Of a DNA stretch of 64,000 nt, positions 16,624 to 26,254 are shown piece by piece (positions within the stretch are counted from its first letter, which is position 1; the number at the start of each line of letters is the position of its first letter). The translations under genes were made by a program, and so were the position numbers. The notes beneath the pieces are model-generated. The model was given only the letters and a program-made list of their open reading frames with translations. It did no database searches and had not been told where the DNA came from. The stretch covers positions 310,001-374,000 of the forward strand of contig NZ_JBBCGP010000001.1 of NCBI RefSeq assembly GCF_037200945.1. Reading direction: 5' to 3'. Origin of the DNA: Methylovirgula sp. GTDB lineage: Bacteria > Pseudomonadota > Alphaproteobacteria > Rhizobiales > Beijerinckiaceae.

Positions 16624-18780
16624 ATGGGATATGACATGCCCTCGCGGCGATTTGTGCTGAAAGCAGGCGCGGCGGCGGGCGGTGGCCTGTTGCTTGGCCT
16701 GCATCTGCCGAGCCTTGCGCGCGCTACGGCGGCGCCCGCCGCCGTAGATCTCGAACCCAACGCTTTCGTGCGTATCGATACGCGGGGAACAATCACCCTC
16801 ATCCTGCCGCACACCGAGTTCGGGCAAGGAATCTACACAAGTTCAGCCATGCTGATGGGCGAGGAACTCGATGTCGGCTTGGATCAGATTGCGGTCGAGA
16901 CGGCGCCCCCGGATATCAAACATTACATCGATCCGCTTCTCGGTGATGAAGCCACAGGCGGCTCGGTATCAACACGGGCCGACTGGGTGCGTTTACGCGA
17001 GGCTGCGGCGGTCGCGCGGACATTAATGGTGGCCGCAGCGGCCAAGCGTTGGAATGTCGACCCCGCGACATGCCGGGTCGAACGCGGAATCATCCATGAC
17101 GCGACCGGTCGATCGCTTGCTTACGGCGATGTCGTGAGCGACGCCGCGCAATTGCCGGTGCCCGCGAATGTCAAGCTTAAGGATCCGTCGCAATTCAAGC
17201 TGATCGGCACCAGCGCCAAACGGATTGATACACCGCCCAAGGTCAACGGGACTGCCATCTACGGTCTCGACATCATCGTGCCCAATATGCGTTTCGGGAC
17301 CGTTGCGATCACCCCCGTCAAGGGCGGCAAGCTCGTCAGTATGGACGAGGCGGCAGCACGCCAGGTACCGGGCGTCCACGACGTCATCTGCAACGACGAG
17401 CGCGACGCAATTGCCGTCATCGGCGATCACATGTGGGCGGCGAAGCAAGGGCTCGAAGCGCTCAATCTCAAGTGGGACGCCGGAGAGAACGGCGATGTGA
17501 CGCTCGAAACGATCATATCGGCGATGGATCGGGCGTCGCACAACAAAGGCGTCGTCGCCAAAAAGGAGGGCGATGCGGCGGCGGCGATCAAGGGCGCGGC
17601 GACGCAGCTTTCGGCAATCTATCAATCGCCGTTTCTGTCACATTCGCCGATGGAGCCGTTGAATTGCACGCTGCACATCAAGCCGGACAGCGCTGAAATC
17701 TGGCTCGGCACCCAGGTTCCGGTGCGGGCGCAAAAGGCGGTCGCCAGCGTCGCCGGCCTGCCGCAGGACAAGGTGACGGTTTACAACCAGCTCATGGGCG
17801 GCGCGTTCGGCCGGCGGCTCGACATCGATAGCGTCGAAGTCGCGGCCTCGATCGCCAAACATGTCTCCTATCCGGTCAAGCTCGTGTGGACGCGCGAGGA
17901 AGACCTGCGCCACGATTATTATCGGCCCTATTATTATGACCGTGTCGCCGCCGGCCTCGATGCGGATGGGAAACTCGTCGGCCGTACGCATCGTGTCACC
18001 GGCCCGTCTATTCTCGCACGCTGGGCGCCGCCCGCTTTTAAAAACGGTCTCGATGATGATGCCGTCTTATGCGCGGCTGAGACGCCTTACGAAATTCCCA
18101 ATGAATATGTGGACTATGTCCGCAACGAACCACGCGCGATGAACACAAGCTGGTGGCGTGGCGTCGGCCCGACGCACAATCTCTTCGTCGTTGAGAGTTT
18201 CATTGACGAATTGGCCCATGCGGCCAAGCAGGACCCGGTCGAATTCCGTCGCAGCATGCTCAAGAAAAATCCGCGTGCCCTCGCGGTGCTCAATCTCGCG
18301 GCGGAGAAGTCCGGCTGGGGAAGTCCGCTGCCACGCGGCACCGGACGCGGCGTCGAGTTGCAATTCGCGTTCGGCAGCTATCTCTGCTGTATCCTCGAAG
18401 TCGAAGTGACACCGCCCGGCGAGATCAGCCTGCGCCGCGCTGTCGTCGCGGTCGATTGCGGCATGACCGTCAATCCCGACACCGTTGAGGCGCAAATCCA
18501 GGGCGGTCTCATCCTCGGTCTCGGCACGGCCATGTACAACGAGATCACGCTGACCGGAGGCGCGATCGACCAAAGCAATTTCCACGATTACCGGGCAATG
18601 CGCATCAACGAGGCGCCGAAGATCGAAGTCTATCAGATCCGCAATGGCGAAAAGCCCGGCGGCATCGGCGAAACAGGGACGGCCGCCGCGGCGCCGGCCT
18701 TGGGCAATGCGATTTTCGCCGCCACGGGAAAGAGATTGCGCCGCCTGCCCTTCGGGCGCGGACAATTGAGCGGAACCTAG
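16624..18780 (+). CDS. Molybdopterin-binding large subunit of a molybdenum hydroxylase (IorB-like)
   Basis: 718 residues from the ATG at 16624, preceded by TAAGGAGG; longer readings run back into the previous gene. The N-terminus SRRFVLKAGAAAGGGLLLG is a twin-arginine signal, so the folded cofactor-loaded enzyme is exported. IorB-type features are HTEFGQGIYTSSAMLMGEELD, the duplicated molybdopterin domains with MGGAFGRRLDIDSVEVAA, RGVGPTHNLFVVESFIDELA, and a C-terminal GGIGETGTAAAAPALGNAIF containing the catalytic Glu. It hydroxylates an N-heterocycle or aldehyde with water as oxygen source. Electrons pass through the small subunit to the tri-haem cytochrome encoded next. Confidence 0.93.
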   Translation: MGYDMPSRRFVLKAGAAAGGGLLLGLHLPSLARATAAPAAVDLEPNAFVRIDTRGTITLILPHTEFGQGIYTSSAMLMGEELDVGLDQIAVETAPPDIKHYIDPLLGDEATGGSVSTRADWVRLREAAAVARTLMVAAAAKRWNVDPATCRVERGIIHDATGRSLAYGDVVSDAAQLPVPANVKLKDPSQFKLIGTSAKRIDTPPKVNGTAIYGLDIIVPNMRFGTVAITPVKGGKLVSMDEAAARQVPGVHDVICNDERDAIAVIGDHMWAAKQGLEALNLKWDAGENGDVTLETIISAMDRASHNKGVVAKKEGDAAAAIKGAATQLSAIYQSPFLSHSPMEPLNCTLHIKPDSAEIWLGTQVPVRAQKAVASVAGLPQDKVTVYNQLMGGAFGRRLDIDSVEVAASIAKHVSYPVKLVWTREEDLRHDYYRPYYYDRVAAGLDADGKLVGRTHRVTGPSILARWAPPAFKNGLDDDAVLCAAETPYEIPNEYVDYVRNEPRAMNTSWWRGVGPTHNLFVVESFIDELAHAAKQDPVEFRRSMLKKNPRALAVLNLAAEKSGWGSPLPRGTGRGVELQFAFGSYLCCILEVEVTPPGEISLRRAVVAVDCGMTVNPDTVEAQIQGGLILGLGTAMYNEITLTGGAIDQSNFHDYRAMRINEAPKIEVYQIRNGEKPGGIGETGTAAAAPALGNAIFAATGKRLRRLPFGRGQLSGT

Positions 18781-18821
18781 CAGACGGCAACTGATCCCAT
18801 TGTGAGGATGGACGCTCGCGC

Positions 18822-20114
18822 ATGAAAAAATGGCTCGCTTTCGCCTTTGGTCTCGCCGCGCTCGCCGCTGTGGCCGCGGCCGTATTCTTCTTCTTGCCCG
18901 CGGGGCTCGAACCCGTGGCGGCAAGCGCCGCGCAGCCGAGCGGTGACGCGCTGATTGCACGCGGCGAATATCTCACCAAGGCCGCCGATTGCGAAGCCTG
19001 CCACACGAATCCCGGCGGCGCGTCTTTCGCCGGCGGCCGTAGGTTTGATCTGCCGTTCGGAACGCTCTACGCCCCCAATCTCACGCCGGATCGCGAACAC
19101 GGCATCGGCGCCTGGAGCAATGCGGAATTCGTACGTGCCCTGCACCACGGCATCGGCCGCAATGGCGAAGACCTCTATCCAGCATTTCCCTATGCGTCTT
19201 ATGCCTTGCTGTCAGACGACGATGCACTGGCGATCCGGGCCTATCTCGCGACCGTCAAACCGATCGCCGCGACGCCGCCCGCCAACGATCTGAAATTCCC
19301 GTTCAACCAGCGCTATCTCATGCGGGCTTGGAAGCTCCTGTTCGTCCCGGGCCATCGCTTCGAGGCCGATGCCTCAAAGGATGCGGCCTGGAATCGCGGC
19401 GCCTATCTCATCGGGCCTCTGGGCCATTGCGGCGAATGCCACACGCCGCGCAATCTGATGCAAGGATTGGATGACAGCCGCAAGTTTGCCGGCACGAAAC
19501 AGGTCGGCTGGCTCGCCTATAATCTCACCAGCGATCCCGATCATGGGCTCGGCGGCTGGAGCGACGCGCAATTGGCGCAATACCTTTCGGTCGGCCACGC
19601 CGAAGGACACGGACCGGCGTCTGGGCCGATGGCGGAGGTCATCGGATTTAGTCTGCGCTATCTGAGGCCCGACGATATCCGCGCGATGGTCACCTATCTG
19701 CGCAGCATCCCCCCCCAATCGGATGGGCCGCCTGCCGCCGGACGCGGGGCGCCAACCGACGTAAAAAAGCCTTCGCTTGGCGCGCATGTCTTCGTCGAAG
19801 CTTGTGCCGGCTGCCATCTGCCGAGCGGTCACGGCCGCCAATCGCCCTGGGCGGCGCTGGCCGGCTCGCACACGACCGCCGATCCCAACGCCAACAATCT
19901 GCTTCAAGTGCTGGCTCAGGGAACGCAGATTAAGACTTCGCAGGGCCTGATGTTCATGCACGCGTTCACGAGCGCCTACACGGACGAAGAGGTCGCCGCG
20001 CTCGCTACTTACACCTGCGCGCAATTTGGTCAGACCACCTGCCATGTGACGGCGGATCAGGTGCATAAAGTGCGTGGGGACGTTCCGGCGAAGACGGAAG
20101 AAGCCTCGCAATGA
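18822..20114 (+). CDS. Tri-haem cytochrome c subunit
   Basis: 430 residues with an N-terminal membrane anchor/signal (about 5-27, LAFAFGLAALAAVAAAVFFF). Three CXXCH haem sites are present: CEACH (C57-H61), CGECH (about 203-207) and CAGCH (about 328-332), each followed by Met-containing axial regions. The layout equals the cytochrome subunits of periplasmic alcohol dehydrogenases and IorAB-type hydroxylases. It accepts electrons from the hydroxylase and passes them to ubiquinone or an oxidase. It starts 41 bp after the large subunit. Its stop directly abuts the stop of the convergent lipoprotein gene. Confidence 0.93.
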   Translation: MKKWLAFAFGLAALAAVAAAVFFFLPAGLEPVAASAAQPSGDALIARGEYLTKAADCEACHTNPGGASFAGGRRFDLPFGTLYAPNLTPDREHGIGAWSNAEFVRALHHGIGRNGEDLYPAFPYASYALLSDDDALAIRAYLATVKPIAATPPANDLKFPFNQRYLMRAWKLLFVPGHRFEADASKDAAWNRGAYLIGPLGHCGECHTPRNLMQGLDDSRKFAGTKQVGWLAYNLTSDPDHGLGGWSDAQLAQYLSVGHAEGHGPASGPMAEVIGFSLRYLRPDDIRAMVTYLRSIPPQSDGPPAAGRGAPTDVKKPSLGAHVFVEACAGCHLPSGHGRQSPWAALAGSHTTADPNANNLLQVLAQGTQIKTSQGLMFMHAFTSAYTDEEVAALATYTCAQFGQTTCHVTADQVHKVRGDVPAKTEEASQ

Positions 20115-21284
20115 TCAGCGGCTGGAAACGATCGAGAACGAATTGCCCATAATGTTCACGGGGACGCTGACGACCGCGCCAAGTGTACTGGTCATCTGAT
20201 CCGCTGCGTCAGACGTCGCGACATGGTTCTTTTCGATGCCGCTTTGAAGCACGTGCTCCAATTGCGGGGCGATCGCGGCGATCTGTGCGTATTTGTTGTG
20301 ATCCGTCGGATCGTCGCCGTGCACGTTCGTCAAATCGATAACCACAGCGCCAAGTTTCGCCAAATCTTGGACGTTTCCATCGTCGCCCACGCGAGTCTGT
20401 CCGCCCGCCAGAAACTTTGACAGGGCCAGAGCCTTATCATCCTTCGAGAGCACGATGTAATAAGGCTTTTTGAGCTTTCCGTAAGCGCGCAAATCCGATT
20501 TGAAAACGTCGATATCGATGTCTGGCGCTGCAAGAAGGACCAGCCCGATCTTCTCCGGATGTTTCAGACCGCCTTGCATTTTGATCTGACGCATCGCTTC
20601 GACAAACACCCAATTGCCCATGGAATGCGCGAGGATGTTGACCTCTTCCGCATTGCTGTCAGTCAGTAAGCGAATTGTGTGGGCAAGCTGATCGCGCGCC
20701 GCTGTGGCGCTGTTATTGTCGTAGAGATAGTCCGTCAATTTGCCCCGCGAAGCCCAGGTGAACAGCACCGGCACATGATCCGTGTGCGCATCGTGAACGA
20801 CCTGCGTAAAGCCATAGAGCGCCTCGGCAAACATCGTGTTGAAGCCGTGGACGAAGAGGAAGATTTTGCGATGGCCGGGCGGACGTTTCGCCAATTCGGC
20901 ATTGACCGTAGCGAGAAACGCCCGATCTCCATCGATATAGCCAGCGTCGCGGACCGCGAAATCGCGGCGCGGATCGCCGGGCGGCGTCTGCGGCCATTCG
21001 ATCTTCCCATCGACATGCGTCGGAGGCACCGACATGGTCGCTGACGCGTAATCGAGCCAGTCAGCGCGAAAGCCGCTGTACAATGTGCCCGGCCGCGCGT
21101 CGCGCTCACGCGTCGAAGCGATGAGAATCGTATGCTCAGTCGCGCTGGGCGCTTCGTAGGCCGTGGTCGCCAGAAAGCCGCTCTCAGGCCGCGCCGCGCA
21201 ACCCATCATCAAGTCCATGCAGACGAGCGCAAGCACGGCTGGAAGCCAGCGTCGCAGCCCTAATCTCGCAAGACTTGAGAACAA
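20115..21284 (-). CDS. DUF900-type alpha/beta hydrolase, lipoprotein
   Basis: 389 residues from a TTG at 21284 preceded by CAGGGGGA; a frame-consistent TTG at 21443 would add 53 basic residues before the signal. The N-terminus has a lipoprotein signal with lipobox MMGC, so the protein is anchored in the outer or inner membrane. FLFVHGFNTMFAEALYGF is the DUF900 signature, and the nucleophile elbow is ILAHSMGNWVF. Later strands include LVLLAAPDIDIDVF. Members are putative esterases of unknown substrate. The gene is monocistronic and convergent with the cytochrome operon. Confidence 0.85.
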   Translation of the reverse strand: MFSSLARLGLRRWLPAVLALVCMDLMMGCAARPESGFLATTAYEAPSATEHTILIASTRERDARPGTLYSGFRADWLDYASATMSVPPTHVDGKIEWPQTPPGDPRRDFAVRDAGYIDGDRAFLATVNAELAKRPPGHRKIFLFVHGFNTMFAEALYGFTQVVHDAHTDHVPVLFTWASRGKLTDYLYDNNSATAARDQLAHTIRLLTDSNAEEVNILAHSMGNWVFVEAMRQIKMQGGLKHPEKIGLVLLAAPDIDIDVFKSDLRAYGKLKKPYYIVLSKDDKALALSKFLAGGQTRVGDDGNVQDLAKLGAVVIDLTNVHGDDPTDHNKYAQIAAIAPQLEHVLQSGIEKNHVATSDAADQMTSTLGAVVSVPVNIMGNSFSIVSSR

Positions 21285-21704
21285 CGAATCCCCCTGAGCA
21301 AATGCCGCGGCCGGAAGCCGAAGAGCTTCTGACAGCGGCCTTCCAAAACTCTGTCGAGTTCGCCTGCCTTTGTCACGCGTCAGAAAGACGGTAGCCTTCT
21401 TAGCCCGCCCGCCACCTGCCAGACGCCGAGGGATTCTAAGCAAATGTTTTCACTAGGCTTATAAAATTGAGCTGGAGCCGCGGCAGTATGTTCTTTTGGT
21501 AAACACTTTCCAACGCTGGAATCGTTTCGACGCATTCTTTGGTCTTGTGGCCGATTTGCAACGAGGATTTTGATGTCGGTCGCCAACAAAATGGCAATTT
21601 CCAATTTTCCCGGCAGGACGGGAAATATGTCCGCTTCAAAGGCTAAGCCTGCTGCAGCTAAAATTGCGTGCAGTTGAACAAGGCGGCGAACATGGGAGAC
21701 GCCG
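21285..21704. other. 420-bp intergenic region with a possible 34-codon leader frame
   Basis: Mostly featureless. A short + strand frame at 21573-21677 (MSVANKMAISNF..., 34 codons) has a GAGG ribosome-binding site and ends 27 bp before the EF-hand gene. It could be a leader peptide or chance. I see no strong hairpin. Confidence 0.25.
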
Positions 21705-22085
21705 ATGCGCGTGCAAGCCGGATTGCTATCGATAATTTTCGCCGTCAGCCTCGCGGGCGCATCGTTCGCCGATCCGCTCAAATACGACACGGACAAGGAT
21801 GGGACGCTCGATCTGGCCGAAATGGAAGCGGCAGCAGGCGCGGCATTCGATCGGCTCAACAAGGATCAGGACACCACCCTCGAATATAAAGAAGCCAAAG
21901 GCCGCCTGAGCAAAAAGGCGTTCGTCGCGGCGGACCCCGACAAGGACAATTCGCTGACCAAGGACGAATATATCACGATGGCCGAAAAGCTCTTCAAAGC
22001 CGCCGATCTCGAAAACGACGGCACGCTCGACGCCAGAGAATTGCGCAGCCGCGCCGGCCGCGCCCTTCAGCGGCTTCTAAAGTAG
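21705..22085 (+). CDS. Secreted EF-hand calcium-binding protein
   Basis: 126 residues. Residues 1-22 (AGLLSIIFAVSLAGASFA) are a signal peptide and a GGGAG ribosome-binding site precedes the ATG. The mature part is four EF-hand-like loops: DTDKDGTLDLAE, NKDQDTTLEYKE, DPDKDNSLTKDE and DLENDGTLDARE, each with the acidic 1, 3, 5 and 12 positions. It probably buffers or senses calcium in the periplasm. Nothing in the context indicates a partner. A strong hairpin follows 16 bp after its stop. Confidence 0.9.
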   Translation: MRVQAGLLSIIFAVSLAGASFADPLKYDTDKDGTLDLAEMEAAAGAAFDRLNKDQDTTLEYKEAKGRLSKKAFVAADPDKDNSLTKDEYITMAEKLFKAADLENDGTLDARELRSRAGRALQRLLK

Positions 22086-22090
22086 GCTCG

Positions 22091-22128
22091 TAAAAAGGAA
22101 ACACGGCCAAGACATTGCCTTGGCCGTG
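22091..22128 (-). terminator. Rho-independent terminator, possibly bidirectional
   Basis: A perfect 10-bp stem CACGGCCAAG/CTTGGCCGTG (22102-22111 and 22119-22128) with a 7-nt loop. On the minus strand it is followed by TTTCCTTTTT, so it ends transcription from the Ku-LigD-small membrane protein operon. On the + strand it lies just after the EF-hand gene but lacks a T-run. Confidence 0.85.
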
Positions 22129-22154
22129 CTGAAGAACTGAATAGCTAGATGAGT

Positions 22155-22337
22155 TTAATGCACCATCGCGTGGAAGCCGAATAAAATCGCCGCCAGAACG
22201 AGGACAGCGAGAGCTGTGCTCCACAGAAGAACGTACAGAATAGGCACGTCTTTGCGGCCGGCGCGAGCACGGTTGGGCTTCAACTCAACCGGATGTTCAT
22301 CAGTGCCCGAATGATAGCGCGTGTCATGGTTTGTCAT
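22155..22337 (-). CDS. Small single-span membrane protein (60 aa)
   Basis: The ATG at 22337 has an AAAGGAG ribosome-binding site at good spacing. The product has a hydrophilic N-terminal half (MTNHDTRYHSGTDEH..., Arg/Lys rich to residue 30) and one hydrophobic helix at about residues 32-55 (ILYVLLWSTALAVLVLAAIL). No domain is recognised. It lies 59 bp after ligD on the same strand and before the terminator at 22091-22128, so it is probably the last gene of the end-joining operon. Whether it is related functionally is unknown. Confidence 0.75.
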   Translation of the reverse strand: MTNHDTRYHSGTDEHPVELKPNRARAGRKDVPILYVLLWSTALAVLVLAAILFGFHAMVH

Positions 22338-22396
22338 GCGCGGCTCCTTTGGCACAGCAACTCTGCGCCTCACCGCGAGTTCCAGCATTATGGCCC

Positions 22397-25015
22397 TCAG
22401 TTTCGCGGCAGGCTTTGACGTAAGCGAAAGAACTCCGTCCAGGGATCGTCCGAGAGGCGCTGAAGCCGGTTGCTGAAATTGCCGATCGTGAATTGGCTGC
22501 CGCTGAGAACGCTGTCGAGTTCGTCCCACGTCAGCGGCGTGGATATGCCAGCTTGTGGCCGCGCCCGTGTCGAATAGGCCGATACGACTGTCGCGCCGCG
22601 CGCGTTGCGCAAATAATCGACGTAGATGCGCCCGGTCCGCTGCGTCTTGGTGACGGTCGCGGTGTAGTGCTGCGGAGCATCATGCGCCATGGCCTCAGCC
22701 AGACCGCGGCAGAAATCCTTGACCTCCGCCCAGTCGGCAGCGGGCTTCAAGGGGGCGACGACATGCAGGCCTTTGCCGCCAGTCGTTTTGACGAAGCTTT
22801 TGAGCTTCTTGTCAGCAAGCCGCTGACGGACCTCGTGCGCCCCGGCAATGAGAGCGGAAAACGCAACGTCTTCGCCGGGGTCGAGATCGAAGATCAAACG
22901 ATCTGGATGATCGAGATCGTCGGTGCGCGCACCCCATGGATGAGTTTCGAGCGCGGCTGATTGCACGAGCGCCACGAGCCCATCGAACGACTTGATACCG
23001 AGGATCGGCTGCTTTTCGTGCGGATCATCGATTTGGAGGATATGATCGTCGATACCGGCCCAGGGATGTTTCTGAAAAAAGCCGCCCTGCGCGATGCCGT
23101 TCGGACAGCGCAATAGAACCAACGGCCGGCCGACGAGATGTTTCTCGATCAACGGCCAGACCATTGCGTAAAAATCCGCGAGTCCCTGCTTGGTTACGCC
23201 CGCGTCCGGCCATAAGACGCGATCGGAATGCGTGAGTTTTATGCTTGTCTTCGGTGTCTTGGCGTCGTTCGGCATGGCCGCTGCCTTTTCACGAACGATG
23301 TCTTTCGGGTCTTTATCTTCGCGCAAACCTTTGAACGAAGCCTGGCGCAAATTCGCATCCGCCGTCCAGCCGCGAAATTCGACCTCCGCGACCCGTGTTG
23401 GTTTGACCCACACGGCATTGCGGCGTGCTTCCGCCGAGAGCGGTGCGCTGAACGCGGGCTTCGCGACTTTTTCACGCGATAGATCGGCAAAAAGGTCGGC
23501 AGCCATTTTGTTGGAATAGCCCGTGCCGACGCGTCCTGCGTGTCTAAGCTCGCCCTTGTCGTAATAGCCAACCACCAGTGAACCGATCGCCTTGCGCGCC
23601 GTCGTCGAGGGGACAAAGCCCGCGATGACGAACTCCTGCCGGTTGGCGCATTTTGTCTTGATCCATTCGGTGGTGCGTTTGGAAATGTAGGCGCTGTCGC
23701 GCTTCTTCGAGACGATGCCTTCCGCGCCGAGGCGGCAGACGTGCTGCAGCATCAGATCGCCATTCTCGTCGAAATGTTCGCTCAAGCGCAGAATGGCGTC
23801 CTTCGGTGCGGTCATCAGTAGCGCCGCCAGAGTCTCCTTCCGTTCGACAATGGGGAGCGCCGTGAGATCGTAACCGTCGATAGCGAGAAGGTCGAAGGCG
23901 TAATAGACCATGCCGCTTGCATCGCCTTCACTCAGCGCATTCTGCAAGGCCGAGAAATCCGAGACGCCGTTTTCCTCCTCAACGACGACTTCACCATCGA
24001 TGATGAACTCCCTGCCAGCGAGCGCCGCGATCGCAACTGCGATCGTCGGAAAGCGATCCGTCCAATCGAGGCCAGTGCGTGTCCGCAGCCTGACCCTGCC
24101 AGCTTTCGCCACGGCTTCGATGCGATAGCCGTCGAATTTCAGCTCGTGAATCCATTGCGTACCTGAAGGCGCCGCCGCAGCGAGCGTTGGGAGCATGGGC
24201 GGGAGAAAGTCCGACTGCGCGTTGCGCTTTGCGCCCTTGGGCGGCGTAAAAGCATAACCGCTGGTCTTTCTGCCAGCCGGCTTGCCCGCTGGCTCGTTGG
24301 CTTTCGCGGGCTTCGCCGAACGCCGCTTCGCCGAGGCCGGATCGGATTTGACGACACTATCCAGCGGCGCCAGCGCACGCGCACGTGGCGAACCTAGCGT
24401 CTCGATCCGTCCCTGTGCCGCCCGGCCCGATGTCCAGCGACGGCTTTTCTTGTCGCCAGCAATGTCATCGATCGAGCGCCCGCTAACGACCGAATTGGGC
24501 TCTTCTTTCAGAATATCCGGATCGCGCGGTCCTCGCGCCTCTTCGTCGTCACCCTTGATCAGGAGCCAATTGTCGCCCTTCTCGCCCGGCCGCGGATGCA
24601 TACGGACAAGATGCCAGCGGCCCTTCAGCTTTTGGCCGTGCAAAACGAAATCGAGATGGCCCTTGGCATAGCCGGCATGCGGATCGCCGTCCGGCGTCCA
24701 AGTCCCGCGATCCCAGACGATCACGGCGCCGGCGCCATATTGCCCTTCGGGGATCGTGCCTTCGAAGCCCCCGTAATCGAGCGGATGGTCCTCGACATGA
24801 ACGGCGAGGCGCTTTTCGCCCGGGACCAGGCTCGGCCCGCGCGTCACCGCCCAGCTCTTCAGCACGCCATCGAGTTCAAGCCGGAAATCGTAATGCAGGC
24901 GCGTCGCGTCATGTTTCTGCACGACAAATGAATGACCGCTGCCGCGGCCCTTGGCGCCGCGCGGCTCCGACGTGACGTCAAAATTGCGCTTTTTGTGATA
25001 GGCCTCGAGCGCCAT
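22397..25015 (-). CDS. ligD: Multifunctional ATP-dependent DNA ligase LigD
   Basis: 872 residues with all three modules. The 3'-phosphoesterase domain is at about 20-160 (FVVQKHDATRLHYDFRLELDG, then GGFEGTIPEGQYG). A Lys/Pro/Ala-rich linker leads to the ligase domain, with the adenylated Lys in ELKFDGYR (near 290) and oligonucleotide-binding domain to about 570. The primase/polymerase domain (about 585-860) has DPGEDVAF and KTTGGKGLHV. It processes and seals double-strand breaks recruited by Ku. The ku gene lies 14 bp upstream on the same strand, so the two form a complete bacterial NHEJ operon. Confidence 0.96.
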   Translation of the reverse strand: MALEAYHKKRNFDVTSEPRGAKGRGSGHSFVVQKHDATRLHYDFRLELDGVLKSWAVTRGPSLVPGEKRLAVHVEDHPLDYGGFEGTIPEGQYGAGAVIVWDRGTWTPDGDPHAGYAKGHLDFVLHGQKLKGRWHLVRMHPRPGEKGDNWLLIKGDDEEARGPRDPDILKEEPNSVVSGRSIDDIAGDKKSRRWTSGRAAQGRIETLGSPRARALAPLDSVVKSDPASAKRRSAKPAKANEPAGKPAGRKTSGYAFTPPKGAKRNAQSDFLPPMLPTLAAAAPSGTQWIHELKFDGYRIEAVAKAGRVRLRTRTGLDWTDRFPTIAVAIAALAGREFIIDGEVVVEEENGVSDFSALQNALSEGDASGMVYYAFDLLAIDGYDLTALPIVERKETLAALLMTAPKDAILRLSEHFDENGDLMLQHVCRLGAEGIVSKKRDSAYISKRTTEWIKTKCANRQEFVIAGFVPSTTARKAIGSLVVGYYDKGELRHAGRVGTGYSNKMAADLFADLSREKVAKPAFSAPLSAEARRNAVWVKPTRVAEVEFRGWTADANLRQASFKGLREDKDPKDIVREKAAAMPNDAKTPKTSIKLTHSDRVLWPDAGVTKQGLADFYAMVWPLIEKHLVGRPLVLLRCPNGIAQGGFFQKHPWAGIDDHILQIDDPHEKQPILGIKSFDGLVALVQSAALETHPWGARTDDLDHPDRLIFDLDPGEDVAFSALIAGAHEVRQRLADKKLKSFVKTTGGKGLHVVAPLKPAADWAEVKDFCRGLAEAMAHDAPQHYTATVTKTQRTGRIYVDYLRNARGATVVSAYSTRARPQAGISTPLTWDELDSVLSGSQFTIGNFSNRLQRLSDDPWTEFFRLRQSLPRN

Positions 25016-25029
25016 GGAAGCCCCGCCTT

Positions 25030-25914
25030 TCAGCTCGCCTTGCTGACACGCCGCTTCGTTGCGGACTTCGCAGGCGCCGCTTTCTTCGCGGCGCTATGCG
25101 CCTTTGCGGACGTTTTGCCCGTTCCGCGCCGGCCGGATTCAGCGTCGACGCTACGGCGCAGCGCATCCATCAGATTGATGACATTGCTCGGCGTCTTCGG
25201 CTGCGGCGCTGCCGGGAGCGGCTTGCCGGCGCGCTTGGCCCGGATCAGATCGACGAGCGAATCCTGGTAGCGATCCTCGAATTTCGACGGATCGAACTTG
25301 CCGCGCTTGGTATCGATGATGTGCGCGGCGAGGTCGAGCATCTCCTTCGAGAGTTTGACGTCGGGAATCGATTCGAAATAGGGCTTTTCATCGCGCACTT
25401 CATATTTGTAGTGCAGCGTCGTCGCGAGCAGGCCACTGTCACGCGCCTCAATCATGATGATGCGCTCGCGGCCGGACAGCACTACGCGCGCGAGGCCGAC
25501 CATGTTGCTCTTGCGCATCGCGTCGCGAATGACGACGAAAGGCTCGTCGGCAACTTTGTCGTCGGGCGCAAGATAATAAGAGCCGTCGAGATAGACTTCG
25601 TCGATTTCATCGCGCGGCACGAAGGTCTCGATGTCGATCGTATGCGTACTCTCGATCGCTTGCTCGGCGATTTCAGTTTCATCGAGCGTGATGTAATCGT
25701 TCTTGCCGATTTCGTAGCCGCGAACCATTTGTTCGCGCTCGACGATATCGCCCGTCACGGAATCGATATATTGCTGTCGAAGCCGGTTGCCGGTTTCACG
25801 GTTGATAAGGTGAAACGAAATGCGCTCCGTCCGGCTGACCGCCGGGAAAAGCGCAACGGGGCAGGAAACCAGCGAGAGCTTGAGATAGCCCTTCCAATTC
25901 GCACGCGGTGCCAC
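25030..25914 (-). CDS. ku: Non-homologous end joining protein Ku
   Basis: 294 residues from a GTG start, as long as typical bacterial Ku (260-300). The Ku beta-barrel is recognisable from WKGYLKLSLVSCPVALFPA through FHLINRETGNRLRQQYID, YEIGKNDYITLDETEI, TIDIETFVPRDEIDEVYLDGSYYLAPD, and GLARVVLSGRERIIMIEARD. The C-terminal tail is Lys/Ala rich, as in Ku proteins whose tail binds DNA or LigD. As a homodimer it threads onto broken DNA ends and recruits LigD, encoded 14 bp downstream. Confidence 0.96.
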   Translation of the reverse strand: MAPRANWKGYLKLSLVSCPVALFPAVSRTERISFHLINRETGNRLRQQYIDSVTGDIVEREQMVRGYEIGKNDYITLDETEIAEQAIESTHTIDIETFVPRDEIDEVYLDGSYYLAPDDKVADEPFVVIRDAMRKSNMVGLARVVLSGRERIIMIEARDSGLLATTLHYKYEVRDEKPYFESIPDVKLSKEMLDLAAHIIDTKRGKFDPSKFEDRYQDSLVDLIRAKRAGKPLPAAPQPKTPSNVINLMDALRRSVDAESGRRGTGKTSAKAHSAAKKAAPAKSATKRRVSKAS

Positions 25915-26254
25915 AGCTGAGACCCTCGGTACTGATCGGAAGCGGGCGCGCCGCTCCCGACTACGCTAAACTATGACCATTACACCACATAAGCCCAAGC
26001 AACGCCACGCGAATGAAAGCGTCCAAGACGCGCAGTGGAGCCAACGTCAATCATGCTAAGATGTTCCGTGGCGTCTGCCGCGTGAGGGGGGCGCCTCCGC
26101 AGGGTTTAATCATCCGGCAGTATCGCGTCGCAGCAACGGACACGCTACGACTCCTTAGCGATATGTGTTAATCATTCGTGCGGCGGGACACACCGCTATC
26201 TACGTCCTGCCCATAGGACGGCTTATCGTTCACTCACATGAAGAGGGATTTGCC
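25915..26254. other. Divergent intergenic region between ku and GlsB-like gene
   Basis: 340 bp. It contains a G-run-rich dyad (GGGGCGCCTC near 26090) but no assignable promoter boxes, terminator or gene. It must hold the promoters of both flanking genes. Confidence 0.4.

Noticed and set aside
18067..18960. 297-codon open frame on the minus strand
   Set aside because: Antisense to the molybdopterin subunit and cytochrome c gene; composition is typical of a shadow frame.
21380..21862. 160-codon minus-strand frame overlapping the EF-hand gene start
   Set aside because: It overlaps the well supported signal peptide and first EF-hand loops and has no domain.
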